A stretch of DNA of 64,000 nucleotides from Aspidapion aeneum (GCA_963576565.1 OY755042.1:98388185-98452184), one strand, 5' to 3'; shown: positions 1 to 11,820, numbered from the stretch's first letter. Notes: generated from the letters alone by a model not told the origin. Numbers and translations are program-made.

Positions 1-855
1 TTTTAATTGGCACCTAATATCGGTCTTGCCTAGCATAGAAAATTCTATGTGGTTATTTAAATAAGTAGCATTTACTTTTGTCTTTAACCTTTCACTAAAG
101 TTCTTGATATCACACATTCCCTTTGCCACCCACGCAGGATCACTTCGTGGATTGTTTATAATAAGACAAATAAAGCAAAAAAAAACATTTCGTTTTTCAG
201 AACCGCACAACCATTTTTCAGCATCGTATAATTTTTTATTACTTGAACTAAAATTTTGGTTAATTTTTGGGATTTTTAGGTCCGGTCTATGTGGCCCTAA
301 AGAGTTTATTTGTAATCGAAGTTCATATGTCAACATATTTAAATTTGCACAGTAATTTATATAATCAACGGTATTTATTTCCATTTTGAAAACAAACAAA
401 AACAAATAATGGACACGCGACCGGCCAGTCTTTTAACTACTGACCTACCCCAAATCAAAAAAAACTCAAACGTCTTCACTAAGGATAGAACCGGCAACAC
501 GTAGGAAGGGCAACGAACGTTTTCGCGCGATGAATATGGCCGACGTCAACAAAAACAAACATTCCTCCCGCCCCCGCGCGAGAACAGAACCCACACACCG
601 CTGAAAAACGGGTGAAATCTTGTCCCGCGCGGTGCTGCCGGTTTGTAATTATTTATGCTAAAAAAGTTTGCACAATTAATCGTCTTTTGTTAACCACAGG
701 CTAAAAAAAGAAGTAGACATGTCGTACGGGAAGATTTAACTTTTTTTAAATAAATCAATTAAAAATTGTTTGTTGTCTTGTTTTAGGAGCGCACTGCCCC
801 GTTGCCCTCCCTGTAGCAGCCGCCACTGATTATGACAATGCCAGATTTACCCGTA
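1..855. other. AT-rich region, no gene recognised
   Basis: Neither strand shows a conserved protein segment. A GC-richer patch at about 410-640 is not obviously coding. If the N-terminal PGM3 block continues beyond the left edge, this is intron. I looked here for the missing central PGM3 exon (DGDKI and QTAYANG motifs) and did not find it. Confidence 0.5.
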
Positions 856-1605
856 GGGGAGAACCGCTATGAAGTGGACACTTTATCAAAAATAGTAAAA
901 TTGACATTTTATAGACAACGTAATTATTCAAAAGTATGTAAGGGGAAATTAATATACTTGTAAAATGAACTATTAAAAGAAAATAGGCAAGCTTATGGTC
1001 TGAGTAATATTTAAATTTGGAAAAAGTAGCACTTGTCCATTTCAAAACATCGATGTATTGAAACGGACAGTGATGGTTTTGAAATGGACAGTAGTGGTTT
1101 TGAAAATTTCTTTCGCATTAAGAGATTAATTGCTCCAAAAATAACTTTTATTCAAACAGAAACTATCTTAAGAACAGTTGTTGCAATAAAAATGTCGAAT
1201 ACCCTGAAGACCACAAGTTTCATGTGCCCATGAAGAACTTACGTCTTGAAACGGACAATACAACCGTTGTTTGATGGTACTCTCCATCAAACAAAGATAC
1301 AACGTATCATGTCCACTTCAAAGCGACACCTACTTAAACTCAAAATGACAATGCAAGATATAAACAGAGAAATATTTTCCAAGATATACAGCTATATTTA
1401 CGTACTATAGTAACTTAGTTATAACCTTACTAATCTGAAATTAAAATGCTTGCTGTCGACACGCGGTGAAGTTGTTTACTGAACAACTTCAGTCGAAGTG
1501 TGATCTGGGCACAGGGTTGCCATATGTAAATGTGAAATTCTCGGTCAGCTGGAACTACAACAACTGTCCGTTTCAAAACCCGTCCGTTTCATAACGGTTT
1601 TCCCC
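856..1605. mobile_element. Non-autonomous TIR element flanked by TA
   Basis: The left end GGGGAGAACCGCTATGAAG matches the inverse of the right end (GGGGAAAACCGTTATGAAA). Both ends are bordered by TA, as in Tc1/mariner-type elements. The interior repeats the motif GAAACGGACA / GAAATGGACAGT several times. No transposase is visible in the 750 bp. A mariner lies directly beside it, separated only by TATA. Confidence 0.65.
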
Positions 1606-1609
1606 TATA

Positions 1610-2537
1610 CGAGGTGTGACAATAAAATTATAAGACTGGTGTAAAAAATCTACTTTTTTTAAATACTAATACAACTTAATGATGTTTCCCATCTCTATCG
1701 ACGCAGCGTTGCCTGCGTTTTTTTCCAATGTTGGAAGCAATTTTGGAAATCATCAGAAGAGAGGCTGTTAAGAAGTCTTGCCGTTTTTCCCTTGGCATGT
1801 TCTCATATTTTAAAACGGGTTCCTTTTAACGATTTCTTCATTTTCGGAAACAGGTAGAAGTCGCAAGAAGCCAAGTCTTGTAAATATGGTGGGTGGTTAA
1901 CGATGGGGATCTTCTTATTAGCTAAAAACTGCTTAATGGATTGTGCATTGTGGGCCGGTGCATTGTCCTGGTAGAGCAGCCACGCGTTGTTCTTCCACAA
2001 ACCTGGAAGTTTTTTCCTTGGACGTTCGTTCCCTTAGCTACATCAATACTTCCAAATATAAATGTTGGTTAACTGTTTGACCCTTACGCATTCAATAAGA
2101 ATAACACCCCTAATATCGAAAAGAAAAACAATGAACATCGCTGTTTTGGATGTGTTGGAGCGCCCTTCTCGTTCATCATCTTTAACTTCTTCACGACCCT
2201 CGAAAAAGCTTTTATGCCACATAAAAATCATTGCAAGAGAGATACACTGCTCCCCGTAGACATTGTTTAGCATTCGAAAGCATTCAGTAGCCGTTTTTTT
2301 GAGTTTTACTTTAAATTAATACGTTGCTCAATTTTTTCGGTTGTCGTAATTCCGCCAAATGAGCTATGCACGATCCGCTTCAAACCAATGGGTAAGCCAA
2401 ACTAGCAAAGGAAAAAGACAAGATTGCGCGCGGTAGTAGAAGGCACATCAAGGTGAATAACTCCAACCGCCCGAGGCGTAGAGATTTAAAACCTGTTAGT
2501 ACGGGGGCCAGTCTTAAAATTTAATTGTCACACCTTG
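1610..2537 (-). mobile_element. mariner element, internally deleted
   Basis: The terminal inverted repeats begin CGAGGTGTGACAA and CAAGGTGTGACAA and agree over about 30 bp; TA flanks both sides. Minus-strand reading gives two pieces of a mariner transposase. The helix-turn-helix part is near 2273-2130 (LNNVYGEQC, MWHKSFFEGREEV). The catalytic C-terminal part is at 2000-1803 (QDNAPAHNAQ and CDFYLFPK, carrying two acidic residues of the D,D34D triad). At 928 bp it is shorter than the usual ~1.3 kb, the middle of the transposase is missing and frames are broken, so it is a dead copy. It lies just downstream of PGM3 exon 2756-2639. Confidence 0.9.
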
Positions 2538-2638
2538 TATACATGATTTTTTTATACCACAGTCTAGATTCTTAACATTGTGCGCATACCTTCGAGATAC
2601 AGAAGATAAAAAAGACCCTAACTGCAACAATTTCTTAC

Positions 2639-2756
2639 CTAAATAAAAATATACTACTCTATCTGCATCGCCATCTACCGAGCAACACTTAACATTTGGT
2701 TCCTTGGGTAAACCGGTTGGATAGGTCTGTTGTGATTTGACATAATCGGCACCACA
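2639..2756 (-). CDS. PGM3: PGM3 exon with the metal-binding loop (DGDADR)
   Basis: This internal exon of phosphoacetylglucosamine mutase encodes 39 residues from [10 protein letters not shown] to VVYFYL. It contains [13 protein letters not shown]; in the phosphohexomutase family the three Asp of DGDADR bind the catalytic Mg2+. The acceptor TTTTCTAG precedes the first base at 2756 and the donor GTAAGA follows 2639. It enters in phase 0, matching exon 6296-6133, and leaves in phase 1. The next expected exon (DGDKI to TAYANG) is not found to its left; the mariner relic begins 102 bp downstream. The enzyme interconverts GlcNAc-6-phosphate and GlcNAc-1-phosphate in the cytosol, a step towards UDP-GlcNAc, chitin and glycans. 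Confidence 0.93.
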
Positions 2757-2934
2757 CTAGAAAATGTTAATAAACAATCAGTAAAATTGAATTAAAACAG
2801 CACCAAAAAATGCCAAAAATCTTTGCAAATTTTTGATTAATCATCTACAAAAATCTTGTACCTATCATGTGCTCAATACCTTAGAGCAAAGGTTTAAAAA
2901 ATTAAAAAGTGAAGAAATCATGGCTTGCTTTGGA

Positions 2935-3215
2935 AGCAATGGCAAATTTCAATTTCCAGACGCAAATTTTCAAGTGCGCATGCGTGTGTTTTAGGTTGCT
3001 TATTTACATGTTAAGGTGTTTTGCGTTTGTAACTTAACATTCTTCATGGTGTCCACAATAAATCTGCATAAGTAATTTTAGAAAAACTACATATTTAATC
3101 CGTAATTTGATAAATTTTTACCCGATCTACTAGTTTTTAGAGAAAAAAAACATAACATTTAACTTAGACAATTGTCAAATAATGTAGTGACGTAACGGAG
3201 TCTGTTCCAAAACTT
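2935..3215. repeat. Dispersed repeat family R, copy 1
   Basis: Recognisable by TTTCAAGTGCGCATGCGTGT, then TTCATGGTGTCCACAATAAA and finally AATGTAGTGACGTAACGGAG. The same order recurs at about 28840-29330, and parts recur at 46590-46800. No coding potential is evident. Superfamily unknown. Confidence 0.65.
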
Positions 3216-4834
3216 GATCTAATTTTAAAAATAGAACCCACAGTATTGAGGAGTACTTAGAAAATAAGATCTAATATAAGTTTTAATGCTCCCAAGTAAC
3301 ATTTCTTTATTTATAGCAGAAGCTAAAAGGTTGCCAGCGCCTTTCCATAAAACCATTAGTTTCAATGTTTGGTCGCTAGCACGTTCCCATCACCCTTATA
3401 TACCCCTTAGACCTCCTAAATGGGACACCCCAATTGGTGGTGGCAACCTATGTATTAATCTTACTATAAAACCATAAGAAATAAACTCCAGCTTCGCCCT
3501 CTAGCGGTTCCACCAGTATAAAACCTTTTAGAGCCTAAAGCTATTATGCCAGGTTCTAAAAGCAACTCAGAAACGTCCTCTATCCTATTATAAAACTAGA
3601 TTTGGTAATTTGGTATCCTGGCGATTATGTTGAATACCATAATAACCATAAGAAGTTTTCCTATAAAAGCTTTAGAGATATTTTAGATTCACAATGGCTA
3701 TATAAAATAATTTAGTCACAAAATTGTCAAAAATGTCAGGAGTCCCAAAATTATTTTATCACATAAAAACATACCTATATATGGCAAGTTTGTCGTTTTG
3801 TGGATCATCAAATTGCCTGCCAGACTTATTTTTTTGATAAAATCGCATCTGAAAAGCTCTCAAAACAAGCGCGCCAGCTCAAAAATGCTTTTTAATCGTT
3901 TTTTGATAACAAGTATTTAAAATTAAAAAAAATCGAACCGCCTATTTAAGTAATATTTAATATGCAGCTATGGGTAACTATAAATATAAAAGAATTAAGT
4001 TTACCTTTAAGCCTTGCTATAAAACCTTTTTAAAATGCCTAAAAGTAATGGCAAAAACCAAAAGTCTAAAGTTTATATTTACCACTCTTAAAAACCTTAA
4101 GGACACTAGGTTCTATATGGCCGCCTATATAATCATAACTACTGGAAACTATAAAAACAAAAGGATATAAGGTAACCTTTTAGCCCTATTATAAAACACT
4201 TTTGTTATGGCCTAAAGTAATGAAAAAAACTAAATGACCAAAGTTTATATTTATTTCTATTTAAAAACTCTAGGTAAAAGGGTTTTATAAGACCATCTTT
4301 ACAAATCAGAAATCAATAAAACCAAAAGTATCTAAAAGGAACAGAAGGAATATCAGTTTTATTATACTCCCTTTATAAATCACTTTTTGGTTGTTTAACA
4401 CCTATTTAGGTAATTGGCAATATAAATTACCTTTATGTTGCGAAATAGATCCTAAAAGCCATAACAGCACCCTCTAAATAACCTCGGAACCAAATTAATA
4501 AAACCTTGAGTGGTAATGTTACTTGGGCTTTTACATGTAGTTTTGTCTATGTTAGTAATGTGTTTGTCTCAGTTAGTACTTTGACAGCGACAGTATCTAA
4601 AAACCAAATCTAGTTTTTTTAGCATGATTTATCTTTGTATTTTTGTGATTTAAATAGTTTTTCTTGTGATTTTAATAATTTTAACAATTTTAAATATGAT
4701 GTAATTTGAGCTTACTTCAATTCATTTAACCTACTTTAGTTTATTTATAGTTGTGTATTGTAAACTTTTGATAGGTTCTTCTGAATAAAGAAATTTTGAA
4801 CTTTTGAACTTTGAGCTACATTATCAATCAATGC
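3216..4834. other. PGM3 intron sequence, AT-rich, no gene
   Basis: This lies in the 3.4 kb intron between exons 6296-6133 and 2756-2639. It holds many short CTATAAAACC-like words and one clear tandem duplication (3968-4275), listed separately. Nothing else was recognised. Confidence 0.5.
3968..4275 (+). repeat. Diverged tandem duplication, unit about 150-170 bp
   Basis: Two successive blocks share the same succession of words: GGTAACTATAAATAT / GGAAACTATAAAAAC, then ACCTTTAAGCC / ACCTTTTAGCC, then CTAAAAGTAATGGC / CTAAAGTAATGAA, then AAAGTTTATATTTA in both. Confidence 0.6.
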
Positions 4835-6085
4835 AAATCCAGCACCTGATTATTGGAAAATCGCATTCATATCCTCAATACAATAAAAAGGAAACAAGCT
4901 GGATTGCAACAATGAAAGAGGAATTTCAGTAACCAGTACTCTGAGTAGATTGTACGGTGGGATTCTTAGAAATCTAATCGAAAATAACTTTCATGAAGAA
5001 GAAGAGCAAAGTGGGTTTCATGCAGGCAGATCTTGTAGTGATAATGTTTTTTGTCTTAAACAAGTAATTGAGGGATGGAGTGCTAGAAATATAGAAACTC
5101 ATGTTACCTTTATGGACCTACAAAAAGGCATATGAGAGGGTCAAAATCTAAAATTAGAAATCGACTATCAAAAGAATTCCTGGTAACGAAAGGCTTAAGA
5201 CTATCTAGTATCTCTCCAACTCTTTTCAAAATATATATCGCAGTAGCTCTAAAAACTTGGCAATGTAAAGTACATGTTATGGGAATACAATTTAACCACC
5301 GATTTACCATATACATACCATAGTTTACTGATGACCAAGTAATTGTAGCTAATGATAAAGAAGACAGGGAGTATATGATGAGAAAGTTAACGGAAGAAAA
5401 CCAAAAGTGAGGGTTAACAGTGAATGTGGACAAAATAAAGTACTTATGTATTGGAAATGAATCAAGTGAGTTAGAACTAGACAATGGACAAACAATATCT
5501 ACATGTAATGAGTATGTATACTTGGGTGTCACATTTGATAAGACAGGAACATACTGTAAAGAATTGGAAAAAATAATAGTAAAAGCAAAAAAGGTTATTG
5601 GATGTCTCAACAGTATTTTATGGAGCAGACAGATAACAAAGAATGTAACATATATGAAACAATGGTGAAAAGCACGCTGCTGTATGGAATAGATTTATCG
5701 CGTAACCGAAAAATCAAAAACAAAAACTGAAAGTGTCAAAATGGATGCAATAAGATCAATGAGGATATCTAGAACAAATCATATAAGAAAGTAGACCATA
5801 AAAGCAAGAATGGAAATTAAGGCAAACAACGGATGAGATCACTAAAAGACAACTGATATGGTACGGCCATGTACAACGGATGAACGATGAAAGAACACCA
5901 AAGCAAGTCCTAGAATGGCAACTAATAGGGCGCAGAAAAAGAGGGCGTCCGAAACTGGAATGGCAAAAATCAATCCAAAGATCAATAAGTCAAAAAAACC
6001 TTAGAGAAGATGATTGCCAGGATCAAAGGAGGTGGAGAATAGGCGTCGGACAACGTGGAAAACGTTCTAAACCGACATAGTAGTA
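4835..6085 (+). mobile_element. Degraded non-LTR retrotransposon, RTE-like reverse transcriptase 3' part
   Basis: Plus-strand fragments in several frames follow the order of a LINE reverse transcriptase. RGISVTSTLSRLYGGILRN (from about 4918) is the NYRGI-type motif. QSGFHAGRSCSDNVFCLKQ (about 5009-5065) corresponds to the Q.GF..GRS block. Next come NEYVYLGVTFDKTG (about 5508-5550) and C-terminal GRRKRGRPKLEW with DQRRWRIGVGQRG (about 5930-6055), typical of RTE-like insect elements. Stops and frameshifts break it and the 5' half is missing. It ends close to PGM3 exon 6296-6133 and lies in antisense to the gene, inside an intron. Confidence 0.85.
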
Positions 6086-6132
6086 GTAAATCCAGTCCGT
6101 TTATATTTCATAATCCATACCAATGCACTTAC

Positions 6133-6296
6133 CAAATAATTTAGCTTGCCAGACCCAATGATCTCATCATTGTACATGTCAATAATAAGGCTTTCCTCTA
6201 GAGCTTCTTTTAGATATTTGACTTTTTTAGCTCCTACTCCATTCGCCCCATCATAGACTATCCGATTTGTATAATTCCCATTGTTAAATGTGCCAC
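6133..6296 (-). CDS. PGM3: PGM3 exon, central domain (IVYDGANGVGA)
   Basis: This exon encodes about 54 residues from GTFNNGNYTN through NRIVYDGANGVGAKKVKYL to GSGKLNYL. The DGANGVGA segment corresponds to the DCANGIGA segment of animal PGM3 ahead of the metal-binding loop. The acceptor CTTTTTTAG precedes 6296 and the donor GTAAGT follows 6133. It enters with two bases that complete a Gly codon started in exon 6543-6385 and leaves in phase 0, which fits exon 2756-2639. Only an 88-bp intron separates it from the exon before. No frameshift is seen. Confidence 0.92.
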
Positions 6297-6384
6297 CTAA
6301 AAAAGAAAAAATATATAATTCTGATACCCACAGAATAGTATATATATTATGTTTATTGTAAAGTATTATATGTTTTTTTTTTAC

Positions 6385-6543
6385 CTCGAACTTTTTTGAA
6401 AGCGGTCGTCAGCTTTTGATAGTAACCCTCCTCAGTCGGTTGTCCATATGCTCTGTTTGTGTTTTTACAAACTACAAAATAGTGTAGTTGCGGTGTAGTT
6501 ACAATTCCATAGTCTATAGGTTTCCCTCCCATGGCAAGAATAC
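6385..6543 (-). CDS. PGM3: PGM3 exon (DYGIVTTPQLHY)
   Basis: Encodes ILAMGGKPIDYGIVTTPQL and continues to GYYQKLTTAFKKVRG. TTPQLHYFV and EGYYQKL are strongly conserved in PGM3 and correspond to the domain after the serine phosphorylation loop. The acceptor TTTATTTAG precedes 6543; the donor GTAAAA follows 6385. The phases match exon 8861-8725 upstream and exon 6296-6133 downstream. The upstream intron (2.2 kb) contains a Jockey relic and an inverted-repeat element. Confidence 0.93.
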
Positions 6544-6550
6544 CTAAATA

Positions 6551-6740
6551 AAACATACAAACAAATAAATACTTTGCCAATGCATGGGCACCAAAACTCA
6601 CATGATTAATGTAATTTTTAAGCATTTTGGTCCGCGAAAATAACCACCGGGGGACGCGTCCGGTTTTTATCTTCATGCACAGTTACCTTGAATATAGTAC
6701 CACACAAGTTATAATTTTTCCAGAACTCTAAAATTTAAAA
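6551..6740. repeat. Remnant of the terminal-hairpin repeat family (family S)
   Basis: The words CATGGGCACCAAAACTCACA, TTTTGGTCCGCGAAAATAA and ATATAGTACCACACAAGTTA recur in inverse order near 21590-21830 next to another family S copy. The copy abuts the PGM3 exon acceptor. No coding sequence. Confidence 0.45.
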
Positions 6741-6829
6741 TGTTTTTTTTTATTTGTCCAACACATTATGTTTATTTGTATTACAATCTAGTCAGTAAGA
6801 CTAATTAGCAATTTTGTTTTAACTTAATT

Positions 6830-7880
6830 TACTAGAAAAGTTAGATTTAAACTTAGAGTTCACTCAACAGTTCTATCCGCTTTGTTTCGTCTGTAACTCA
6901 CAATTGTGTTATGTTTATAGCATTATTTTGTTTTATGTAATTCACTTAGTTTACTAGCTCAAACGGCTTCACTCTTTTTAGTCTTTGAACTAGCACAGTA
7001 TTGTCTAGAAGCTGAATTGCTTCCACATTCACATGTCATTGGAGCCTATCTTCACGGCTTTTTGCTTAATTTTTTATAGTCTCTGCTACAGTTTCGATTT
7101 TTAGATCCCGATAAAGTATTCACATTCCTAATACTTTATTTTGAAATCTTTGTAAAACTAGAATGTTACTCTCTTTTGCACAACCTCATAGTTGAATATC
7201 ATATGTCCATACTGGTTTCAGTATTTGTCTATAAAGCAGTAACTTATTATGAATTGTTAAATTGGACTTCCTTCCAATTCATTTTTCTATACCTTATCTC
7301 AAGTTCTTCTTTTTTTTTAAATGCAAATTAACATGTGCTTTCCAGCGCAATTTGGCATCAAGTGTCATACCGAGATATTTTGCCTGATTTGAATATGGTA
7401 CGGGAATGTTGCTAAATGTCATTTGTATTTGATTTATATTTTTGTTTGTAAAATCAACATAAATTGATTTGGTTTCATTTAATTTTATTCGCCACTTTGT
7501 GGTCCAACTGTGAACTTCGGTGACTGCATCCTGAAGTTTTTCTATGCATTTTTCAATAGATTTTTCTACCGTCAATAAACCAGTATCATCGGCAAATGTT
7601 GCTAAGTTTGGGATATCGCAAGTGAATAATAAGTATAGATAACGCTCCCCTGGGGCACGCCTGCTTGAATTTCTCTTAAATTTGAGTATGAGTCTTCCTG
7701 TTTTACTGTGAAATGTCTATCAAATATGTATGATTTCAAAATATCCTAATATTGTTTTGGCAGCAACCGTTTTAGTTTAAAATTAAGGCCTTTATGCCAC
7801 ACTTTGTTAAATGCTTGTGCTACATCTAGAAAGACTGCAGAACAAACTTTTCCCTCTTCTAGTGCTTTTTCTGGTTAAGA
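6830..7880 (-). mobile_element. Degraded Jockey-like LINE reverse transcriptase
   Basis: The minus strand gives reverse-transcriptase pieces in order. AVFLDVAQAFNKVWHKGL (about 7835-7780) is the first catalytic motif, followed by IQAGVPQGSV (about 7665-7635). TFADDTGLLTVEKS (about 7600-7560) is the FADD catalytic box. WRIKLNETKSIYVDF and QAKYLGMTLDAKLRWKAHV lie at 7500-7320, and VWTYDIQLWGCAKESNI at about 7215-7160. These are hallmarks of the Jockey clade. Frameshifts and stops show it is inactive. It sits in the PGM3 intron in the same orientation as the gene; the 5' part is missing. Confidence 0.85.
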
Positions 7881-8282
7881 AATATGTTTATTTCATGTCA
7901 AAGTCACAAAAGTATGGCGTATGGCAAGGACTATACATGTGAGCTAATATCTTAGAAATAAACAAAGAGCTAATATCTTACTACCTACTAATATGACAAC
8001 ATCTGGCAATATCGGCAAAGTTCCGTGTTAAACCTCACAGAATGGGCACAGGGTGTTTTTTTTTTTAAGGTAATAACAGGGGTTTTTTCGACCATTTATT
8101 GTATGTTTTTCAAATAACCCTCAAACACATCGATTTTATTTGCAAGGGAGACATTTTCTGGCTTTCTTGAACTAAATTCTACCCTCAAATTTCGAATAAA
8201 AAAGTACCTTGTTTCAAAGGTCTCTTAAATGTCTTTACAGGATTACTGGTTATATGTGCGTGGCCTTTATTAGGGGTTAATA
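7881..8282. other. Intron, nothing recognised
   Basis: AT-rich. A short stretch near 7915-7960 (GTGAGCTAATATC) looks like a family S scrap. No conserved coding segment. Confidence 0.4.
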
Positions 8283-8652
8283 TTAAGGACACTCATCGTA
8301 AAGGCAAGCTTTATAGGAAGCGAAGCCTGACATTGATTTTTTCTATTTTTTGGTTATTATTTTTGACATGTTCTCCTCGGTTTTGCATTCGCGGCTTGGT
8401 TTTATTTTAAAGATGTTGTTTTAAACGGTTTGAAGGTACCTAAACTACATAAATGTATGTATTTATCTTAAAACTCTATTATTATCAAATATATCTTTAG
8501 ACTGCTAAAACCACATTTTTAAGATAAGAACGAGCTGCCAATGCGAAACCGAGGATAACATGTCAAAAATTATAACCCAAAAATAGAAAATCAAAGTCAG
8601 GCTTCCCCAAAGGCTTCCCTACCTGTAAAGCTTGCTTTATGGTGAGTGACCC
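8283..8652. repeat. Inverted-repeat (MITE-like) element with ~110-bp arms
   Basis: The left arm (GACACTCATCGTAAAGGCAA through GACATGTTCTCCTCGGTTTT) is matched in inverse by the right arm (AAACCGAGGATAACATGTCA through GCTTTATGGTGAGTGACC). The spacer is about 130 bp. No target duplication was decided. It ends only ~70 bp from a PGM3 exon. Confidence 0.7.
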
Positions 8653-8724
8653 TAGTTATTATAGGTGACAGAAAAAAGTTTAAATTAATTAGCCCCAGTT
8701 CAAATATCCTTATAGGCTACCTAC

Positions 8725-8861
8725 CATCTATAACTGCCTTTGCTAAACTAGGGCTACTAGGTCTTGTGTCTTTTCCCACCACCACCTCTGGCCGGTCATT
8801 CATATTTTCAATGTTGTATTCTTTTATTATGTCATTTAGGGTGTCTTGCAATTTATCATCA
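8725..8861 (-). CDS. PGM3: PGM3 exon (VVVGKDTRPSSPSL)
   Basis: This exon has no in-frame Met, so it is easily overlooked. It encodes DDKLQDTLNDIIKEYNIEN, then EVVVGKDTRPSSPSLAKAV and IDG. VGKDTRPSS corresponds to the VIGRDTRPSSE segment of animal PGM3. The acceptor is a T-run followed by TAG before 8861; the donor GTAGGT follows 8725. The first base completes a Thr codon from exon 17771-17571. It leaves in phase 1, completed by GT of exon 6543-6385. The upstream intron of 8.7 kb is filled with repeats and contains an unrelated terminal exon at 16877-16705. Confidence 0.92.
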
Positions 8862-9534
8862 CTAAAAAAAAATAATAAAGGATGTTAATAAACTTTGAAA
8901 CAAGATTGGGACGCCACTGGTTTAAGTTGCCGGCTCCGGTTCAAAAGAGCGATATTTAAAAGAGCGACATTTAATAAAAACAGCGACATTTAAAAAAGCG
9001 TTATTAAAAACAGCAACAGTTTGACTAAAAGTTATCCTTCTAAAATATTTTTAAAAAACTCTTGATTTCTTCCCTGTATCCTAGAGGGTGCAAAACCAAA
9101 CCGAACCACACCGAAACAATTTTTGAAAAATTATATCCTTTCCGATCCTCATTTTGGGAGGTTTAAATGGGAGTTATTCTAACCTTTGTCAATTGAGCGC
9201 AAATGTATCCTAACCTGTGACTCGTGGACATTTTTTTTGGGGGAAAAAATCACGGGATTTCTGGACTGGTTACATATAAATATGTTTAAATTTTTTTCTT
9301 AGGATCACTCAAAGAATCACCGCTTCAATTTGAGGACATACTTTCTTAACACCTTGTATACGGGACTTTATTATTCGGTTTTTATCAAATAAGTAAATAG
9401 ACATTTTATGAAAAATGTGAAATCTGGATTTCTATTGTTTGGTTTTATCACTAATCCCCTGTCATACAAAATTAATTACTGTGCCAAATAATAGACACTT
9501 AAGTCAGTCCCATGATTGTTCTGAAGTCTAATAT
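8862..9534. other. Intron, nothing recognised
   Basis: Contains three short AGCGACATTTAA-type words at about 8945-9000 and otherwise anonymous AT-rich sequence. Confidence 0.4.
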
Positions 9535-9771
9535 ACAGGGTGCAATTTAAATAATGCACCAAACTTTAAGGATGTTGGGGTCAAAAGTAGACAAAAAGTT
9601 TAATTAACTTTTTGTCAAAAGTTTTATGTTTCCAGATAAGTAGTAGATATATATATATATATATTTTAAACAAATAGACTCATCAAAGTTACTGAAGCTC
9701 TCATTTTTTGGTTATGTTATTTTCTTGTCAAGTTCATTAGCGTTTCACTAAAATAATTTAAGTTGTCGGAG

Positions 9772-10384
9772 CAGGGCTATCAAAACGGACGGGCCACGAT
9801 CCTCCACTTTGTTCACGTCAAATCCGGGGCTGATTTTTTGTTTGATGGTCACGTTACGACACACATGATTGTCTTTAAAATATTGAAGTTCGAATGACGG
9901 TTCATGAATATTTGATTTTTTTTTAAATAAAGCCGTTTTTGAGATTGTTTTTACTTTATTCTGGCAGAACAATTTTTTTTTAAATGAATATTAAACCTTA
10001 ATTTTTCATAGCCGCTTCATTAGCTCACACAAAAATTAAGTTTAAAGCAGAAGCGAATGTGACAATCACAGAAGACAAAGTCAAATACATGTCAAATATA
10101 ACAGTTGGCATGTGGTACATGGCGGGTAATTTGAATTCAAAATAAGGAATGCTAAATCTTGAAGATTTTAACCTTTTAATCATGTTGTTTCATTACAAAC
10201 CTTTGGTGGAATATCGGGATGGTGTCTGAGAATATTTTACTGAAATTTTTAGGAAATCTGTAGTGCCATTTTGAAAATATCATAAAAAAACGTCTGACCT
10301 CCCATAAGACCCAATGTAAAATTCAGCCCCGGGACAACAGCTGATTTTTTCAGGGTCGTGGCCTCTATTTTTGTGTTGGCCTTG
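9772..10384. mobile_element. hAT-like repeat (family H), copy 1
   Basis: Starts CAGGGCTATCAAAACGGACG and ends GTGTTGGCCTTG. It is flanked by a direct repeat of at least 7 bp, GTCGGAG (9765-9771 and 10385-10391), compatible with a hAT target duplication. An inverted, nearly full copy lies at 28137-28749, a 3' part at 31500-32104 and a 5' part at 29437-29605. The minus-strand ORF at 9972-9748 is antisense to the repeat and not a gene. Confidence 0.65.
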
Positions 10385-11569
10385 GTCGGAGGTGAGTGAC
10401 ATCAATCATCATTCAACCTATACACGCTTGTTCGTCCCCCCGGTATATAAATTAAGTACAGCGGAAGGTGCGTCTCTCTCTAAACAAAGCTAGAGTATAA
10501 AGGACCGATATTTTCCTCCTTTGATTTTGACTTAAATAAATTTGACTTTAGTAAGTTTGTCGCGTCTCTATTTCCGTAAAATATGTCATACATACATATT
10601 TCCTTAAAATTGTAGCTGCGTTCGGTATTTGCATCTCAGACGTGACGGATTTTTGGTCACGTGATTACAGATTAGTCTAAGCAAATTGGAATTAACGAAC
10701 GATCCAGATCAAATCGATCAAATTTTTATAAAAGCTTATAACCTTAAATATAACCAAAAATATTATGTACATATTGCAACTCACGCCCAGCTATAATTTT
10801 GACAAAATTTTCCTGTGATGTCGGAAATTTATATAATTTGTTGTCTTCAAATAATTCGATTTCAATCTTATTACATAAAAAATTATTTTTGTAATCAAAA
10901 CAAATAAAACAACATACGTCACAATCTCAGATTAATCTGTTTCGTCGAACAACCAGATTTACGTCCGACTAGTCTGAGCAGAACTACCGAACGATTCAGA
11001 TCTATCTCCCCTAGATCTAGATGGAATTAACGAACGATTTCGATCAAAAAGATTAATCCGACGTAAATACCGAACGCAGCTTATGAATTTCAAAAATGAC
11101 ACATTTGACAATGTCAAATAATTTTGTGATTTGTAGAGTGGAAAAGCTAAGTGATCTAAATTCCACAAAGCATTTTTGTGGGAAACTAAAAAAAAACTGT
11201 ACAATTTATGCAAGCGGACTTACAGATAGCGTCATTTTAAATATGTCATATAGAGCATAAGGTGGGGAAATAGCACTTAGATCTTATAGCCTTGACATAT
11301 ACATTATTTTGGGTGGAAAATCTAAAATTTGTATATTTTGGCACTTAGATCATTTAGCCTGGCCACTCTACATTCATTGTGCTCAAAAAATGTCCTATTG
11401 CTTTTTTCCAAAAAAATATAGGCTAAGAAGATACAGTGTAGCCAAATAACCTTTGCGTTTTCTTTTTAAATTTTAAATCAAAATATTTTTTTTTTTTGAT
11501 ATCTTAAGGCCGCTTAAGATATACAGTACATAGTACCATTAGCACTATATTTAGTAACATTTTATTTTG

Positions 11570-11820
11570 CAAAAAAAAAACAGATTTTTAATTATAATTA
11601 CGAAGTTTTTGGTTATAACACGAATTGTTGCAAAAAATGTGACCTACTATATTCCGAAAACCGCATATTTATGAGATACTCCGTTAAAAAGTTAGCATTT
11701 TTTAAATGTTTTAATTGTCAAAAAACTCATTAGTATTAATGGATTTTTATCAAAATCTAATCAGCTCGTTGTAAAAATCAGTTTAGCGGTTTAGGAGCTA
11801 TCGTGTTACGGATAGAAATA

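Noticed and set aside
5110..5610. 166-codon minus-strand ORF
   Set aside because: Antisense shadow of the LINE reverse-transcriptase fragments that read on the plus strand.
10959..11213. 84-codon minus ORF near a CpG-rich stretch
   Set aside because: No conserved motif; it lies inside the TIR-bounded composite element.
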